Made by a program: the position numbers and the translations under genes. Below are positions 19,176 to 29,376 of a DNA stretch of 64,000 nucleotides, one piece after another. Source of the stretch: Mycobacterium sp. PSTR-4-N (GTDB lineage: Bacteria > Actinomycetota > Actinomycetes > Mycobacteriales > Mycobacteriaceae); contig NZ_JAKRFN010000010.1 in assembly GCF_022348085.1 (NCBI RefSeq), forward strand, positions 1 to 64,000. The letters are read 5' to 3'. A model generated the notes under the pieces. It was not told the DNA's origin, did not search any database, and worked only from the letters and a program-made list of their open reading frames with translations. The number at the start of each line of letters is the position of its first letter. The stretch's first letter is position 1.

Positions 19176-20561
19176 TCAGTTCGCGTCATTCTGGCTGATC
19201 CGGCGGAGCACCTGCAATGCCGAGGAGATGTTGTCGGCCTCGAAGGTCCGCAACCCGGCGGGCGCCGAGGTCAGCCCGGCCGGCACGACGGCCGTGGTGA
19301 ACCCGAGGCGGGCGGCCTCGGCCAACCGGCGGTCCATCCCGGTGACCCGGCGCAGATCGCCGGCCAGGCCGACCTCGCCGATCGCGATCGCCGATGTCGG
19401 CATCGCCAGATCGGTGTACGCGGAGGCGATCGCCAGCGCGACGGCGAGATCCGATGACGAATCGGTGAGCCGCATGCCGCCGACCGTGGACAGGTAGATG
19501 TCGTTGGCGCCGACGGGCAGCCGCGCCCGCTTCTCCAGCACCGCGGTGATCATCGCCGCGCGGGAGGAATCGATGCCGCTGACCGCGCGACGCGGGCTGC
19601 CGCTGGCGGGGGAGCCGATCAGCGCCTGCACCTCGCCGATCATCGGGCGTTTGCCGTCGAGCGTGACGGTCACCGAGGTGCCGGGCACCGGTTTGGGACG
19701 CTGGTCCAGGAACAGGCCCGACGCGTCCGCAACGCCCTCGATTCCGTTGTCGTGCAACAGGAAACAGCCGACCTCGTCCGCGGCGCCGAACCGGTTCTTG
19801 ATGCCGCGCACCATCCGCAGCGCCGACGCGCGGTCGCCTTCGAAGTGCAGCACGACGTCGACGAGGTGCTCCAGCGAGCGAGGCCCGGCGATCGCCCCGT
19901 CCTTGGTCACGTGGCCGACGAGCAGCATGGCGACCCCGGTCGTCTTCGCCGTCATCGTCAGGGCGGTGGTGATGGCCCGAACCTGGGTCACCCCGCCGGT
20001 GACACCGTCGGCCTCGGTCGTCGACATGGTCTGCACCGAGTCGACGACGACCAGCGACGGCCTGACCGCGTCGATGTGGCCGAGCGCGGTCTGCAGGTCG
20101 GATTCGGCGGCCAGGTAGACCTCGTCGTGCGTGCATCCGGTGCGCTCGGCCCGCAGCCGGATCTGACCGGCCGATTCCTCACCCGAGAGGTAGAGCGCAC
20201 GACGCCCCATCTGCGCCCAGCGGTGTGTGACCTCGAGCAGCAGCGTCGATTTTCCGACACCGGGATCGCCGGCGAGCAGAGTGACCGAGCCGGGCACCAC
20301 GCCGCCGCCGAGAACCCGGTCGAGCTCACCGATGCCGGTGGGGTAGTGCCGTGTGCGCCCGGGGTCGATGGCGCTGATGGGTACGGCGGGGGAGGCGGGG
20401 GCGATGGCTCGGCGGATCGCTGTCCCGCCGACGGCGGCCAAGGCCACCTCGTTGACCGTGCCCCATGTCCCGCAGTCGGGGCAGCGACCCACCCATTTGG
20501 GCGTTTGATGGTGGCATTCCGAGCATCGATATTGCGAACGTGTTTTCGAAGGCCGGGCCAC
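19176..20561 (-). CDS. radA: DNA repair/recombination ATPase RadA (Sms)
   Basis: RecA-like helicase that processes recombination intermediates. The 461 residues comprise an N-terminal zinc finger (Cys13, Cys16, Cys27, Cys30), a RecA-type ATPase with Walker [10 protein letters not shown] (98-106), the RadA-specific KNRFG motif, and a C-terminal Lon-protease-like domain. The GTG at 20561 is preferred: a TACCGT -10 lies 7 nt upstream and the N-terminus begins directly before the zinc finger; the open frame reaches a TTG at 20591. The gene lies between lpqE and disA on the minus strand. Confidence 0.96.
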   Translation of the reverse strand: MARPSKTRSQYRCSECHHQTPKWVGRCPDCGTWGTVNEVALAAVGGTAIRRAIAPASPAVPISAIDPGRTRHYPTGIGELDRVLGGGVVPGSVTLLAGDPGVGKSTLLLEVTHRWAQMGRRALYLSGEESAGQIRLRAERTGCTHDEVYLAAESDLQTALGHIDAVRPSLVVVDSVQTMSTTEADGVTGGVTQVRAITTALTMTAKTTGVAMLLVGHVTKDGAIAGPRSLEHLVDVVLHFEGDRASALRMVRGIKNRFGAADEVGCFLLHDNGIEGVADASGLFLDQRPKPVPGTSVTVTLDGKRPMIGEVQALIGSPASGSPRRAVSGIDSSRAAMITAVLEKRARLPVGANDIYLSTVGGMRLTDSSSDLAVALAIASAYTDLAMPTSAIAIGEVGLAGDLRRVTGMDRRLAEAARLGFTTAVVPAGLTSAPAGLRTFEADNISSALQVLRRISQNDAN

Positions 20562-20568
20562 GAGTGCG

Positions 20569-20574
20569 ACGGTA
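20569..20574 (-). promoter_or_regulatory. -10 element (TACCGT) of radA
   Basis: On the minus strand TACCGT ends 7 nt before the radA GTG, fitting a leaderless start. It lies between the lpqE stop and radA, so radA-disA can be expressed independently of lpqE. Confidence 0.5.
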
Positions 20575-20622
20575 TCGGCCCGCACCGACAAGTGGTGGGC
20601 GCGGCGCGCCCGTGTCGGGTGG

Positions 20623-21222
20623 CTAGTGTCCGCCCGCGTGCTCGCCGGAACTCTCCGAGACCGCTGCTCCGGCGTCGGAGACCTCGCGCCGCGGCGATTC
20701 GCCGGCGGAGATCGGCACGGGCACCGTGGTGTCTCCCGCCTTCTCGAACGTGAACGTGAAGTCGTAGGTCAGGCCGTTGGTGATCGGCTTGGTCAGCGCG
20801 ACGCGCGCCTGGGCCGCATCGGCGGGCTCGACCGCCTCCAGCGGCGTGGTCTGCCCGTCCGGGGTGCCGACGATCAATGCCCCGTTGGCGGGCAGATCCC
20901 TACCGCCGGTCAGCGACACCGAGCCGATGTCCGACGTGATGCGGACGAGCTTGTCGTTGGTGTCGGGCGAGGTGTTTGCGGCGGTGAAGATCAGCTCCAC
21001 GTCGCTGCCCGGACGCACGTAGTCCGATGTCTGCTGGGCGCGCAGGTGGACGTTGCGCAGCGCGATGGGGCCGGCTTTGCCACTCGTACCGTTGATCGCC
21101 GGCTCCTGCGTGGCCGTCTGGGACACCTGACCGGCACCGCAGCCGCTCAGCACGGCCGACAGCGCGATCGCTGCCGTCGCCACGGCGGTCGTGACAGAAG
21201 TGCGCCGATCCAAGGGTTTCAC
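20623..21222 (-). CDS. lpqE: Lipoprotein LpqE
   Basis: 199-residue predicted lipoprotein: basic n-region (MKPLDRRTS), hydrophobic core, and the lipobox LSGC placing the acylated Cys near residue 28. The mature part is a beta-rich domain that resembles copper-chaperone-like (PCu(A)C) or Ig-like folds, ending in a His/Gly-rich tail (GEHAGGH). It matches the Rv3584 position. The GTG at 21222 has a strong AGGAGG ribosome site 7 bases upstream. It is divergent from carD across a 241-base gap. The function is unproven; the His tail could bind metal. Confidence 0.88.
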   Translation of the reverse strand: MKPLDRRTSVTTAVATAAIALSAVLSGCGAGQVSQTATQEPAINGTSGKAGPIALRNVHLRAQQTSDYVRPGSDVELIFTAANTSPDTNDKLVRITSDIGSVSLTGGRDLPANGALIVGTPDGQTTPLEAVEPADAAQARVALTKPITNGLTYDFTFTFEKAGDTTVPVPISAGESPRREVSDAGAAVSESSGEHAGGH

Positions 21223-21394
21223 TCAGGTGCCTCCTGCTCGGCCGGCAACGCGACGTGACATGCCGGTCTCCATCGTTCGACTATGCAGAGTAGTAGGTCG
21301 CGATTGCCGGCGGTAGCGCAGGGCGCACCAGGCGCCCGCCTTGCACGGAATCGGGCCCCTGTCAACCCCCGATGTTGCCCGTCGGTGCCCCTGA

Positions 21395-21952
<558 letters not shown>

Positions 21953-21953
21953 C

Positions 21954-22436
21954 GTGATTCCTCGCGTCGGTCTCGGTACCGACGTCCACCCGGTGGAAGC
22001 GGGGCGGCCGTGCTGGCTGCTGGGTCTTCTGTTCGACGACGCCGACGGTTGTGCCGGTCACTCCGACGGCGACGTCGCCGCCCATGCTCTCTGCGACGCC
22101 TTACTGTCCGCAGCGGGCATGGGCGACATCGGTGAGGTCTTCGGCACCGACCGTCCCGAATGGCGGGGGGTGTCGGGCGCGGACATGCTGCGCCACGTCC
22201 GTTCTCTGCTCGACGACGCCGGGCTGCGCGTCGGGAACGCCGCGGTGCAGGTCATCGGCAACCGTCCCAAGGTCGGCCCACGCCGGGCGGAAGCGCAGGA
22301 GCTGCTGTCCGCGCTCGTGGGTGGACCGGTGTCGGTATCGGCCACCACCACCGACGGGCTCGGGTTGACGGGACGGGGTGAGGGTCTGGCGGCGCTCGCG
22401 ACGGCCCTGGTGACAAGCGATGCGGGTTCTGCCTGA
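21954..22436 (+). CDS. ispF: 2-C-methyl-D-erythritol 2,4-cyclodiphosphate synthase
   Basis: Fifth enzyme of the MEP isoprenoid pathway. The 160 residues have the metal ligands Asp10, His12 and His44 (GTDVHP, DVAAHA) and the family signature [18 protein letters not shown] near the C-terminus. It is a free-standing IspF, not an IspDF fusion. The GTG start lies one base after the carD stop. The cytidylyltransferase gene ispD, normally between carD and ispF and overlapping ispF in mycobacteria, is absent here (see findings). It ends 23 bases before cysS. Confidence 0.96.
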   Translation: MIPRVGLGTDVHPVEAGRPCWLLGLLFDDADGCAGHSDGDVAAHALCDALLSAAGMGDIGEVFGTDRPEWRGVSGADMLRHVRSLLDDAGLRVGNAAVQVIGNRPKVGPRRAEAQELLSALVGGPVSVSATTTDGLGLTGRGEGLAALATALVTSDAGSA

Positions 22437-22445
22437 TCCGGCCGG

Positions 22446-22467
22446 TAAGCTGGCCCGTCGTGACCGA
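22446..22467 (+). promoter_or_regulatory. Leaderless promoter/start module of cysS
   Basis: TAAGCT (22446-22451) ends 8 nt before the GTG at 22460. The whole 22-nt module matches the one at lysS (5132-5153) with a single difference. The -10 lies just after the ispF stop, so cysS can be transcribed separately from ispF. Confidence 0.6.
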
Positions 22468-23875
22468 ACGCCCTGCAGCTCCCATGCGGCTGTATGACAC
22501 CTTGTCTGGCGGTGTGCGCGATTTCGCGCCGCTGCGGCCCGGCCACGTCTCCATCTACCTCTGCGGTGCCACCGTTCAGGGTCTGCCGCACATCGGCCAT
22601 GTGCGCAGCGGCGTCGCGTTCGACGTGCTGCGGCGGTGGCTGACCGCCAAGGGCTACGACGTCGCGTTCATCCGCAACGTCACCGACATCGACGACAAGA
22701 TCCTGAACAAGGCGGCCGACGCGGGCCGGCCGTGGTGGGAGTGGGCGGCGACCTACGAGCGTGCGTTCTCGGCGGCCTACGACGCGCTGGGTGTGCTGCC
22801 GCCGTCGGCCGAACCGCGGGCCACCGGGCACATCACGCAGATGGTCGAGCTGATCGAGCGGTTGATCGAGCGCGGCCACGCCTACACCGGGGCGGGCGAC
22901 GTGTACTTCGACGTCGCGACGCTGCCCGACTACGGCAAGCTGTCGGGGCACCGGATCGACGACGTGCACCAGGGCGAGGGGGTCGCGACCGGCAAGCGGG
23001 ATCAGCGGGACTTCACGCTGTGGAAGGGCGCCAAGCCCGGCGAGCCGTCCTGGCCGACGCCGTGGGGACGCGGCCGGCCCGGCTGGCACACCGAGTGTGT
23101 GGCGATGGCCCACGAGTACCTGGGCGCCGAATTCGACATCCACGCCGGCGGCATGGACCTGGTGTTCCCGCACCACGAGAACGAGATCGCCCAGGCCGAG
23201 GCGGCCGGTGACGGTTTCGCCCGGTTCTGGTTGCACAACGGCTGGGTCACCATGGGTGGCGAGAAGATGAGCAAGTCGCTGGGCAATGTGCTCGCCATTC
23301 CTGCTGTGCTGCAACGGGTTCGGGCCGCGGAGCTGCGGTACTACCTCGGTAGCGCGCACTACCGGTCGATGCTCGAGTTCTCCGAGACCGCACTGGCCGA
23401 CGCGGCGAAGGCCTACAGCGGTATCGAGGATTTCCTGCATCGCGTGCGCAATCGCGTGGGTGCGGTGGTGCCGGGCGAGTGGACACCGAAGTTCGGCGCC
23501 GCGCTCGACGACGACCTGTCGGTGCCCATGGCGCTGGCCGAGGTGCACGCCGCCCGCGCCGAGGGCAATCGCGCGCTGGACGCCGGCGACCACGAGTCGG
23601 CGCTGACGCAGGCGATGTCGATCCGGGCGATGATGGGCATCCTGGGCGCCGACCCACTCGACGAGCGCTGGGAGTCCCGCGACGAGACGTCCGCCGCATT
23701 GGCCGCCGTCGACGTCCTCGTCCAGGCCGAGGTGCGCCGTCGCGGTGAGGCCAGGGCGCGCCGCGACTGGGCCGAGGCCGATGCGATCCGGGACCGGCTC
23801 AAGGAAGCCGGCATCGAGGTGACCGACACCGCCGACGGTCCGCAATGGTCTCTCAGCGACGGAACGGACAAGTAG
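22460..23875 (+). CDS. cysS: Cysteinyl-tRNA synthetase, class I
   Basis: Charges tRNA-Cys. The 471 residues carry the class I motifs PHIGHVRSG (HIGH, near residue 36) and EKMSKSLGN (KMSKS, near 271). The zinc-site residues are Cys32 in LCGATVQ, Cys in HTECVAM and the HHENE motif. The start is GTG, supported by the leaderless promoter module. It matches Rv3580c. The stop TAG is directly followed by the ATG of the methyltransferase gene, so those two are co-transcribed. Confidence 0.97.
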   Translation: MTERPAAPMRLYDTLSGGVRDFAPLRPGHVSIYLCGATVQGLPHIGHVRSGVAFDVLRRWLTAKGYDVAFIRNVTDIDDKILNKAADAGRPWWEWAATYERAFSAAYDALGVLPPSAEPRATGHITQMVELIERLIERGHAYTGAGDVYFDVATLPDYGKLSGHRIDDVHQGEGVATGKRDQRDFTLWKGAKPGEPSWPTPWGRGRPGWHTECVAMAHEYLGAEFDIHAGGMDLVFPHHENEIAQAEAAGDGFARFWLHNGWVTMGGEKMSKSLGNVLAIPAVLQRVRAAELRYYLGSAHYRSMLEFSETALADAAKAYSGIEDFLHRVRNRVGAVVPGEWTPKFGAALDDDLSVPMALAEVHAARAEGNRALDAGDHESALTQAMSIRAMMGILGADPLDERWESRDETSAALAAVDVLVQAEVRRRGEARARRDWAEADAIRDRLKEAGIEVTDTADGPQWSLSDGTDK

Positions 23876-24817
23876 ATGGCGGGCAATTCTCAGCGCCGCG
23901 GCGCGATACGCAAGGCAGGGACGAAGAAGGGTCCGACGGTCGGCTCCGGCGGCGTGCGAAGGCGCGGCCTGGAGGGCAAGGGGGCGACGCCGCCCGCGCA
24001 TCAGCGGCCCAATCACCCGGCGGCCAAACGCGCCGCCAAGGCGGCGCGGCAGGCGCAGGGCAGGCACAAGAGGACCGACGACACCGAGACCGTCCTGGGC
24101 CGCAATCCGGTGGTGGAGTGCCTGCGCGCGGGTGTGCCGGCGACGGCGCTGTACGTCGCGCTGGGCGCGGACTCCGACGAACGCCTGACCGAGGCGGTGC
24201 AGACCGCGGCCGATCGCGGCATCGCCATCCTTGAGGTGCCCAAGCACGACCTGGACCGGATCGCGGCCAACGGCCTGCACCAGGGCATCGCGCTGCAGGT
24301 GCCGCCCTACGCCTACGCCCATCCCGACGACCTGCTCGCGCAGGCGAAGAAAGATGTGGCACCGCCGCTGCTGGTGGCGCTCGACAACATCTCCGACCCG
24401 CGCAACCTCGGGGCCATCGTCCGTTCGGTCGCCGCGTTCGGCGGCCACGGCGTGCTGATCCCGCAGCGCCGGTCGGCGTCCGTGACGGCGGTGGCGTGGC
24501 GCACCAGCGCCGGCGCGGCCGCACGCACCCCGGTCGCCCGGGCCACCAATCTCACGCGCGCGTTGAAGCAGTACGCCGATGCGGGCATTCAGATCGTCGG
24601 GCTCGACGCCGGTGGGGACACCGCGATCGACGACATCGACGGTAGCGGCCCGATCATGGTGGTGGTCGGGTCCGAGGGCAAGGGGCTGTCCCGATTGGTG
24701 CGGGAGACCTGCGATGCCATCGTGTCGATACCGATGGCCGGGCCCACCGAATCGCTCAACGCGTCGGTGGCCGCAGGCGTGGTGCTGGCCGAGATCGCCC
24801 GCCAGCGCCGCAGCTAG
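23876..24817 (+). CDS. rlmB: 23S rRNA (guanosine-2'-O-)methyltransferase, TrmH/SpoU family
   Basis: SAM-dependent 2'-O-methylation of 23S rRNA. The 313 residues comprise a long basic, disordered N-terminal extension (about 1-68, many Lys/Arg), a SpoU substrate-binding domain (about 74-145) and the knotted SPOUT domain with motif 1 [14 protein letters not shown], motif 2 [11 protein letters not shown] and motif 3 [15 protein letters not shown]. It is immediately downstream of cysS with no gap, and overlaps the convergent transporter by four bases at the stop. The exact methylated base is inferred from family. Confidence 0.92.
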   Translation: MAGNSQRRGAIRKAGTKKGPTVGSGGVRRRGLEGKGATPPAHQRPNHPAAKRAAKAARQAQGRHKRTDDTETVLGRNPVVECLRAGVPATALYVALGADSDERLTEAVQTAADRGIAILEVPKHDLDRIAANGLHQGIALQVPPYAYAHPDDLLAQAKKDVAPPLLVALDNISDPRNLGAIVRSVAAFGGHGVLIPQRRSASVTAVAWRTSAGAAARTPVARATNLTRALKQYADAGIQIVGLDAGGDTAIDDIDGSGPIMVVVGSEGKGLSRLVRETCDAIVSIPMAGPTESLNASVAAGVVLAEIARQRRS

Positions 24818-26052
24818 ACGCCGATCAGCTCGAGCCCGGCCCACAGCGCGAGCACGGCCGCGACCAGAGTCACCGGGGTGGTGACCAATCCGACGCGGCT
24901 GAACTCGGCGAAGCTGGGGTTGATGTCGCGGCGGACGACGCTGCGCCACAGCAGGTTCGCGAGCGATCCCACATAGGTGAGGTTGGGGCCGATGTTGACA
25001 CCGATCAGCACGGCCAGGACCGCGGCCGGGCCGACGGGTGCCGCGAGCGGCAGCAGTACGAGCACCGCGGGCAGATTGTTGACGATGTTGGACAGCACCG
25101 CGGCCACCGCGGCGATGCCGAGCAGCGCCACCAGGCCCTGTCCGTCGGGCAGCACCCGGTGCATCGCGGCTTCGAGGCCGTTGCGCATCACCGCGGCGAC
25201 GACCACGCCCAAGCACAGCACGAACGCCAGGAACGGCACGTCGATCGCGACGACGATCCTGCGGACCGATGTGCGCCGAGTCACCAGCCCGCGCACGCCG
25301 AGCGCCACAGCCCCGGCCAGGGCCGCCCACGCCGGCGACAGACCCACCAGGGAGGTCACCGCGAACCCGGCCAGCGTGAGCCCGACGGTGACCAGAGCGA
25401 ACAGCGGCAGCTCGACGGGTTCGCGCGGCGCGGGCTGCGGTTCGACCGCGAGATCGCGACGAAAGAGCATGCGCAGCAACACGTATTCGACTGCGATGGC
25501 GGCCAGCCACGGCAACGACATCAGCGCGGCGAAATGTAGGAACGTCAGTCCGGCGGCGCTGAACGCCAGCAGGTTCGTCAGGTTGGACACCGGCAGCAGC
25601 AGCGAGGCGCTGTTGGACAGGTGCGCGGTCGCATAGGCGTGCGGCCGGGCGGGCACGGCCAGCGTGCGTGCCGTCGCGAGCACCACGGGGGTGAGCAGCA
25701 CGACCGTGGCGTCCAGGCTGAGGATCGCCGTGACGGCGGCCGAGACCCCGAACACCGACAGCAGCAGCCGGTGCTGGCCGCCAGAGGTCGCGCGGGCCAT
25801 CAGCACACCGGTCGCGTGGAACAGGCCTTCGTCGTCGCACAGCCGCGCCAGCACCAGCACCGCGGCGAGGAAGCCGACGACGGGCGCGAGTTCGCTGATC
25901 TCGGCCCACGCGCCCTGCCAGTCGATCGCGCCGGTGACGATGACGAGCGCGGCGGCGGGAACCGCCACCACCGCCTCGGGCCAGCCGTGCGGGCGCAGCA
26001 GCGCGAAACCCAGGACCGCGACGAGCGCGGCCACCGACAGGATCAGAGCCAT
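24814..26052 (-). CDS. ArsB/NhaD-type ion transporter (ArsB2-like)
   Basis: 412-residue membrane protein with about eleven hydrophobic segments and a short charged central loop near residue 190. Conserved family stretches are [19 protein letters not shown] and the C-terminal [15 protein letters not shown] with [12 protein letters not shown], both typical of the arsenite/Na+-H+ (IT superfamily) transporters. It matches Rv3578 (arsB2). No arsenate reductase or ArsR is adjacent in the same operon, so real arsenite export is not established. The start overlaps the upstream metallo-beta-lactamase gene by 10 bases, so the two are coupled. Confidence 0.85.
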   Translation of the reverse strand: MALILSVAALVAVLGFALLRPHGWPEAVVAVPAAALVIVTGAIDWQGAWAEISELAPVVGFLAAVLVLARLCDDEGLFHATGVLMARATSGGQHRLLLSVFGVSAAVTAILSLDATVVLLTPVVLATARTLAVPARPHAYATAHLSNSASLLLPVSNLTNLLAFSAAGLTFLHFAALMSLPWLAAIAVEYVLLRMLFRRDLAVEPQPAPREPVELPLFALVTVGLTLAGFAVTSLVGLSPAWAALAGAVALGVRGLVTRRTSVRRIVVAIDVPFLAFVLCLGVVVAAVMRNGLEAAMHRVLPDGQGLVALLGIAAVAAVLSNIVNNLPAVLVLLPLAAPVGPAAVLAVLIGVNIGPNLTYVGSLANLLWRSVVRRDINPSFAEFSRVGLVTTPVTLVAAVLALWAGLELIGV

Positions 26053-26957
26053 GGATCGGCGCGCTGCCAGAGGGTCGGGAAGTGCAGGGGCACGCCGTCC
26101 TCGGCGGCGAGCGTGGCAAGGGTGCGCACGGATGCGTGGAGGTCGTCGGCGGCGTAGGGCAGCGCGCGCAGCGGCTGGTCGAGGGAGCGGAAGAAGTCGT
26201 CCCAGTGGATGAGCACGACGCGGCGCGCCCCGACGGTGCGGACGGTCTCGGTCCAGTACTCGACGAGATAGCTTCGCGGCTGCAGCCCGAGTTGGCCGAC
26301 GCCGAGGTACGCCACCTCGGCGCGCCGGCCGGCCAGGGCGCCGCGGCGGAAGCCGGCGCTGCCGACGATCAGGATGGTCCGCCCGCTGTGGCGGTGGGTG
26401 ATCAGCGTGGACCACGCTTCGCCACAGCGGTACGCCGACGCGCGGGCCGGCGGCCGGACCGGCGCGGTGATCTGACCGGGGAACCGGTCGGGAGGGCAGT
26501 GGTGGCCTTCGATCAGGGTGACGTCGAAGGCGCCGGTGGTGACGGGTTCGCCGGGGGTGACGACGTCGACGCGGTCGAGGCCCGCTCCGCGGCCGATCTG
26601 CGCGGCCGAGGTCCCGCCGAGCAGCCGGGCACCGGTTCTGGTCGCGACGACGGCGGAGTCCATGGCGTGGTCGAAATGGGTGTGGACCGGGGTGACCGCG
26701 TCGAGGTGCGTGATGCCGAGCCGGGTCAGTGCCGCATCGATGCGGGATGGTGACGGCCGCAGGGGCCGGGTGGCGACGGCGACGAGGCCGGGTCGGGAGA
26801 AGAAGCCGTCGGTCAGCACCGCGGAGTCTCCGTCGGTGACGAGCAGCGTCGTGACGCCGGCCCACGTCACCGTCACCGGCGACCCGGTCGTCGCCGCGGG
26901 TACGTCGAATTGATCGGCGTACGCGGCGAGGTCGGGCCTGCCGAGCTTGAGGCGCAT
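26043..26957 (-). CDS. Metallo-beta-lactamase-fold hydrolase (Rv3577-like)
   Basis: 304 residues with the zinc motif HTHFDH (near residue 94) of the MBL superfamily, a later metal His in EGHHCPP, and C-terminal VVLIHWDDF. The sequence resembles the lipid/NAPE-PLD-like or UlaG-like branch rather than true beta-lactamases. There is no signal peptide. The ATG at 26957 is well placed; the open frame reading upstream overlaps another gene antisense. It overlaps the ArsB-like transporter gene by 10 bases, an arrangement kept from M. tuberculosis (Rv3577-Rv3578). The substrate is unknown. Confidence 0.85.
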   Translation of the reverse strand: MRLKLGRPDLAAYADQFDVPAATTGSPVTVTWAGVTTLLVTDGDSAVLTDGFFSRPGLVAVATRPLRPSPSRIDAALTRLGITHLDAVTPVHTHFDHAMDSAVVATRTGARLLGGTSAAQIGRGAGLDRVDVVTPGEPVTTGAFDVTLIEGHHCPPDRFPGQITAPVRPPARASAYRCGEAWSTLITHRHSGRTILIVGSAGFRRGALAGRRAEVAYLGVGQLGLQPRSYLVEYWTETVRTVGARRVVLIHWDDFFRSLDQPLRALPYAADDLHASVRTLATLAAEDGVPLHFPTLWQRADPWL

Positions 26958-26989
26958 GACGGCAACCCTAGGGGGCGATCCTGGGTGCT

Positions 26990-28192
26990 CTAGGAGGTGC
27001 GCTGTGCGAACTGCTGGCGCAGCCCGGTTGCCGCAGCGCCGAGGCATGCCGCGGCCACCGCGCCGGCGAACCACGGGAACACCGCGGCCAGATCCCACCG
27101 CGTGGCCGCCCAGCCTGCCACCAGTGTCGGCACGGCCATCGCGGAGTAGGCCGCCAGGTAGAACGCCGACATCGTCTCGCCGCGTCGGCCGGCCGGCACC
27201 ACGTCGGACAGGTGGCGCAGCGACCCGCCGAAGCCGAGTCCGAACGTCGCGCCGAGCAACGCTGCGGCCACGAACACCAGCTGCGGTTGGTGGGTCAGCA
27301 GCACCGGGATGGTCAAGAGCAGCGACACCGCCATCCCGACGTCCCCGATGATCGCGGAGTACTTGGCGGGCAGTCTCGTCGCGGCGAGCTGTGCCAGGGC
27401 CGCGGCGAACGCGGTGCTGCCCACGACGGCTCCGCCGAACACGAGGTTGTCGATGTGGGTCTGGCGGGCCGCCAGTGACGGGTACAGCGACAGCAGCACG
27501 CCGAGCACCGACCAGGACGCCATCGCGCCTGTCGCGGAGAACCAGAAGTCCCCGCGGATCTCGCGCGGCACCGCGGGCCGCGCGATCCGGATGGGCCCGG
27601 CGCTGCGCGCGGTGTGTGGTTCGCGCAGGGCCAGCACGCCCACCCCGACGATCAGGCACACCACCGCGACCACCGCGTAGGGCGTGCGCAGCGGATGCGG
27701 TGCGTACTGGGCGAGCAGCGCGGAGCCGAGGATCGCGACGGTCATGCCGACGTTGAAGCTGACTCCGGACAGCTGCCCGCTGCGCACGCCATGGTCGGGG
27801 CGCAGGTCGAGCAGTGCGGCCGCGCCGGCGACGACGATCGATCCGACGGCAGCACCGTGGATGGCGCGGGCGAGCAGCAGCAGGGCCATGGTGTCGGCGA
27901 TCAGGAAGACGCCCAGCCCGACGAGCAGGGCGATCAGCGCGCCGACGAGTACCGGCTTGCGCCCCACCACGTCGGAGATGCGCCCCGAGACCAGCACAGC
28001 GCCGAGCGCGGCGACCGCGTAGACGGCAAAGACGATCGTGGTGGCCAACGGGGAGAGGTGCCAGTTCGATTCGTAGATGCCGTAGAGCGGTGCGGGAACG
28101 CCGGAGACACCGAGGGCCACCCCGCTGAGCACGAGCAGCAGCGGGTACGCCCAGCGTTGCGTCTCGGTGATCGGACGGTCGATCGCCACCAT
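26990..28192 (-). CDS. MFS efflux transporter
   Basis: 400-residue major facilitator protein with twelve predicted transmembrane helices. The loop 2-3 signature GRISDVVGRKPVLVG (about 72-86) is the drug:H+ antiporter / DHA1 hallmark. The ATG at 28192 has AGAAGGGA nine bases upstream; the open frame runs to 28264. It is divergent from a small ArsR-type regulator, which probably controls it through the inverted repeat in the gap. The substrate is not inferable from sequence. Confidence 0.9.
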   Translation of the reverse strand: MVAIDRPITETQRWAYPLLLVLSGVALGVSGVPAPLYGIYESNWHLSPLATTIVFAVYAVAALGAVLVSGRISDVVGRKPVLVGALIALLVGLGVFLIADTMALLLLARAIHGAAVGSIVVAGAAALLDLRPDHGVRSGQLSGVSFNVGMTVAILGSALLAQYAPHPLRTPYAVVAVVCLIVGVGVLALREPHTARSAGPIRIARPAVPREIRGDFWFSATGAMASWSVLGVLLSLYPSLAARQTHIDNLVFGGAVVGSTAFAAALAQLAATRLPAKYSAIIGDVGMAVSLLLTIPVLLTHQPQLVFVAAALLGATFGLGFGGSLRHLSDVVPAGRRGETMSAFYLAAYSAMAVPTLVAGWAATRWDLAAVFPWFAGAVAAACLGAAATGLRQQFAQRTS

Positions 28193-28230
28193 CTGGAGTC
28201 CCTTCTGCGTCGAGTACAGTACGACGGACA

Positions 28231-28261
28231 TCGAACCCGCTCGAGAGTACGCTGGGTTCGA
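28231..28261. promoter_or_regulatory. Inverted repeat between MFS and ArsR-type genes (candidate operator)
   Basis: TCGAACCC (28231-28238) and GGGTTCGA (28254-28261) form a perfect 8-bp inverted repeat with a 15-base spacer, in the 103-base divergent gap. Centre-to-centre spacing is 23 bases, about two helical turns. A further AACCCG follows at 28270. It is the natural binding site candidate for the adjacent regulator. Confidence 0.5.
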
Positions 28262-28295
28262 CAATCATCAAACCCGACGTGGTGAAGGACACGCC

Positions 28296-28610
28296 ATGCC
28301 CGTAGACACGCAGCCGGTGGCCCCGGTGCAGCAGGTGTTGGCCGCCCTGCATGATCCGGTGCGGTTGGAGATCGTCCGCCGCCTGCACAACGCAGGCGCC
28401 TCCGTGCAGTGCGGCGCCCTCTACGACGGCATCAACAAGTCGACGGCCACGCACCACTTCAGGATCCTGCGCGAGGCCGGGCTGACCGAGCGGCTGACCC
28501 GCGACGGGCTCACCTACCAGCGGCTGCGCACCGACGAGGTGGAGGCCGCGCTGCCCGGCCTTCTCGACAGCATCGTGCGCGGCGCCAATCGCGCGGTCGG
28601 CGTCAGCTGA
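28296..28610 (+). CDS. ArsR-type winged-helix repressor
   Basis: 104-residue winged-helix protein. The recognition helix region is [16 protein letters not shown] (about 51-66) and the wing [16 protein letters not shown]. It has only one Cys (QCGAL) and lacks the ELCVC metal-binding motif, so it is more like the non-metal ArsR/HTH_20 regulators that respond to organic ligands or redox. The ATG at 28296 has GGTGAAGGA upstream. It is divergent from the MFS transporter and convergent with pxpA, overlapping it by eight bases. Confidence 0.85.
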   Translation: MPVDTQPVAPVQQVLAALHDPVRLEIVRRLHNAGASVQCGALYDGINKSTATHHFRILREAGLTERLTRDGLTYQRLRTDEVEAALPGLLDSIVRGANRAVGVS

Positions 28611-29367
28611 ACGCGCTCAGCTCGACGCCCTCGGCCCGGAGCCGTTCCCGCACCGTGGTGGCGATCTGCACCGCCCCGGGCGAATCGCCGTGCACGCACA
28701 CCGATTCCACTGAGATCGGAATCGTCGAGCCGTCCACGGCGCTCACCCGTCCCCGGGTGACCATCGAGATGACCCGCTCGGCGATCTCGTCGGGGTCGTG
28801 CAGCACTGCATTGCGCTCACGTCGCGACACCAACTGTCCGTCGGGCCGGTAGGCCCGGTCGGCGAACGCCTCGGGCACCGTGCGCACGCCCTTGTCCTCC
28901 GCTTCAGCGAACAGCACGGACCCGGCGAGTCCGAGCACCGGTAGCGCCGGGTCGACAGCATGTATCGCCGCGATCACCGCACGCGCCTGACCGCGGTGGC
29001 TCACTACCGAGTTGTACAGGGCGCCATGGGGTTTGACGTAGGAGACCGCCGAGCCGGCCGCGGCGGCGAGTGCCGACAGCGCCCCGATCTGGTACACGAC
29101 GTCGGCCGTCAGATCCTCGGGTGGCACGTCGATGAAGCGGCGGCCGAAGCCCGCCAGATCCCGATAGCTGACCTGGGCGCCGATCTGCACACCGCGGTCG
29201 GCGGCAAGCCGGCAGGTACGTGCCAAGGTGGCCGCGTCGCCGGCGTGGAAACCGCACGCGACGTTGGCGCTGGTGACGATGCCGAGCATGGCCTCGTCGT
29301 CGCCCAGCTGCCACACCCCGAAGCTCTCGCCGAGGTCGGCGTTGAGATCGACCGTCCGGCTGGTCAC
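28603..29367 (-). CDS. pxpA: 5-oxoprolinase subunit A (LamB/YcsF family)
   Basis: 254 residues of the LamB/YcsF TIM-like family, with the N-terminal [22 protein letters not shown] near 36-45 and VKPHGALYN near 110. In PxpABC systems, subunit A supplies the hydrolase part that opens 5-oxoproline with ATP from B and C. No pxpB or pxpC is adjacent; instead the gene follows the zinc permease gene by nine bases on the same strand. The GTG at 29367 is the start. It either works with pxpBC encoded elsewhere or has another role in the zinc operon. Confidence 0.87.
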   Translation of the reverse strand: MTSRTVDLNADLGESFGVWQLGDDEAMLGIVTSANVACGFHAGDAATLARTCRLAADRGVQIGAQVSYRDLAGFGRRFIDVPPEDLTADVVYQIGALSALAAAAGSAVSYVKPHGALYNSVVSHRGQARAVIAAIHAVDPALPVLGLAGSVLFAEAEDKGVRTVPEAFADRAYRPDGQLVSRRERNAVLHDPDEIAERVISMVTRGRVSAVDGSTIPISVESVCVHGDSPGAVQIATTVRERLRAEGVELSAFS

Positions 29368-29376
29368 TCCGCCAGC

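Noticed and set aside
22058..26119. A 1353-residue open frame on the minus strand across ispF, cysS, rlmB and the transporter gene
   Set aside because: It is antisense to well-supported genes, is dominated by Arg/Ala/Gly/Pro typical of GC-rich shadow frames, and shows no domain.
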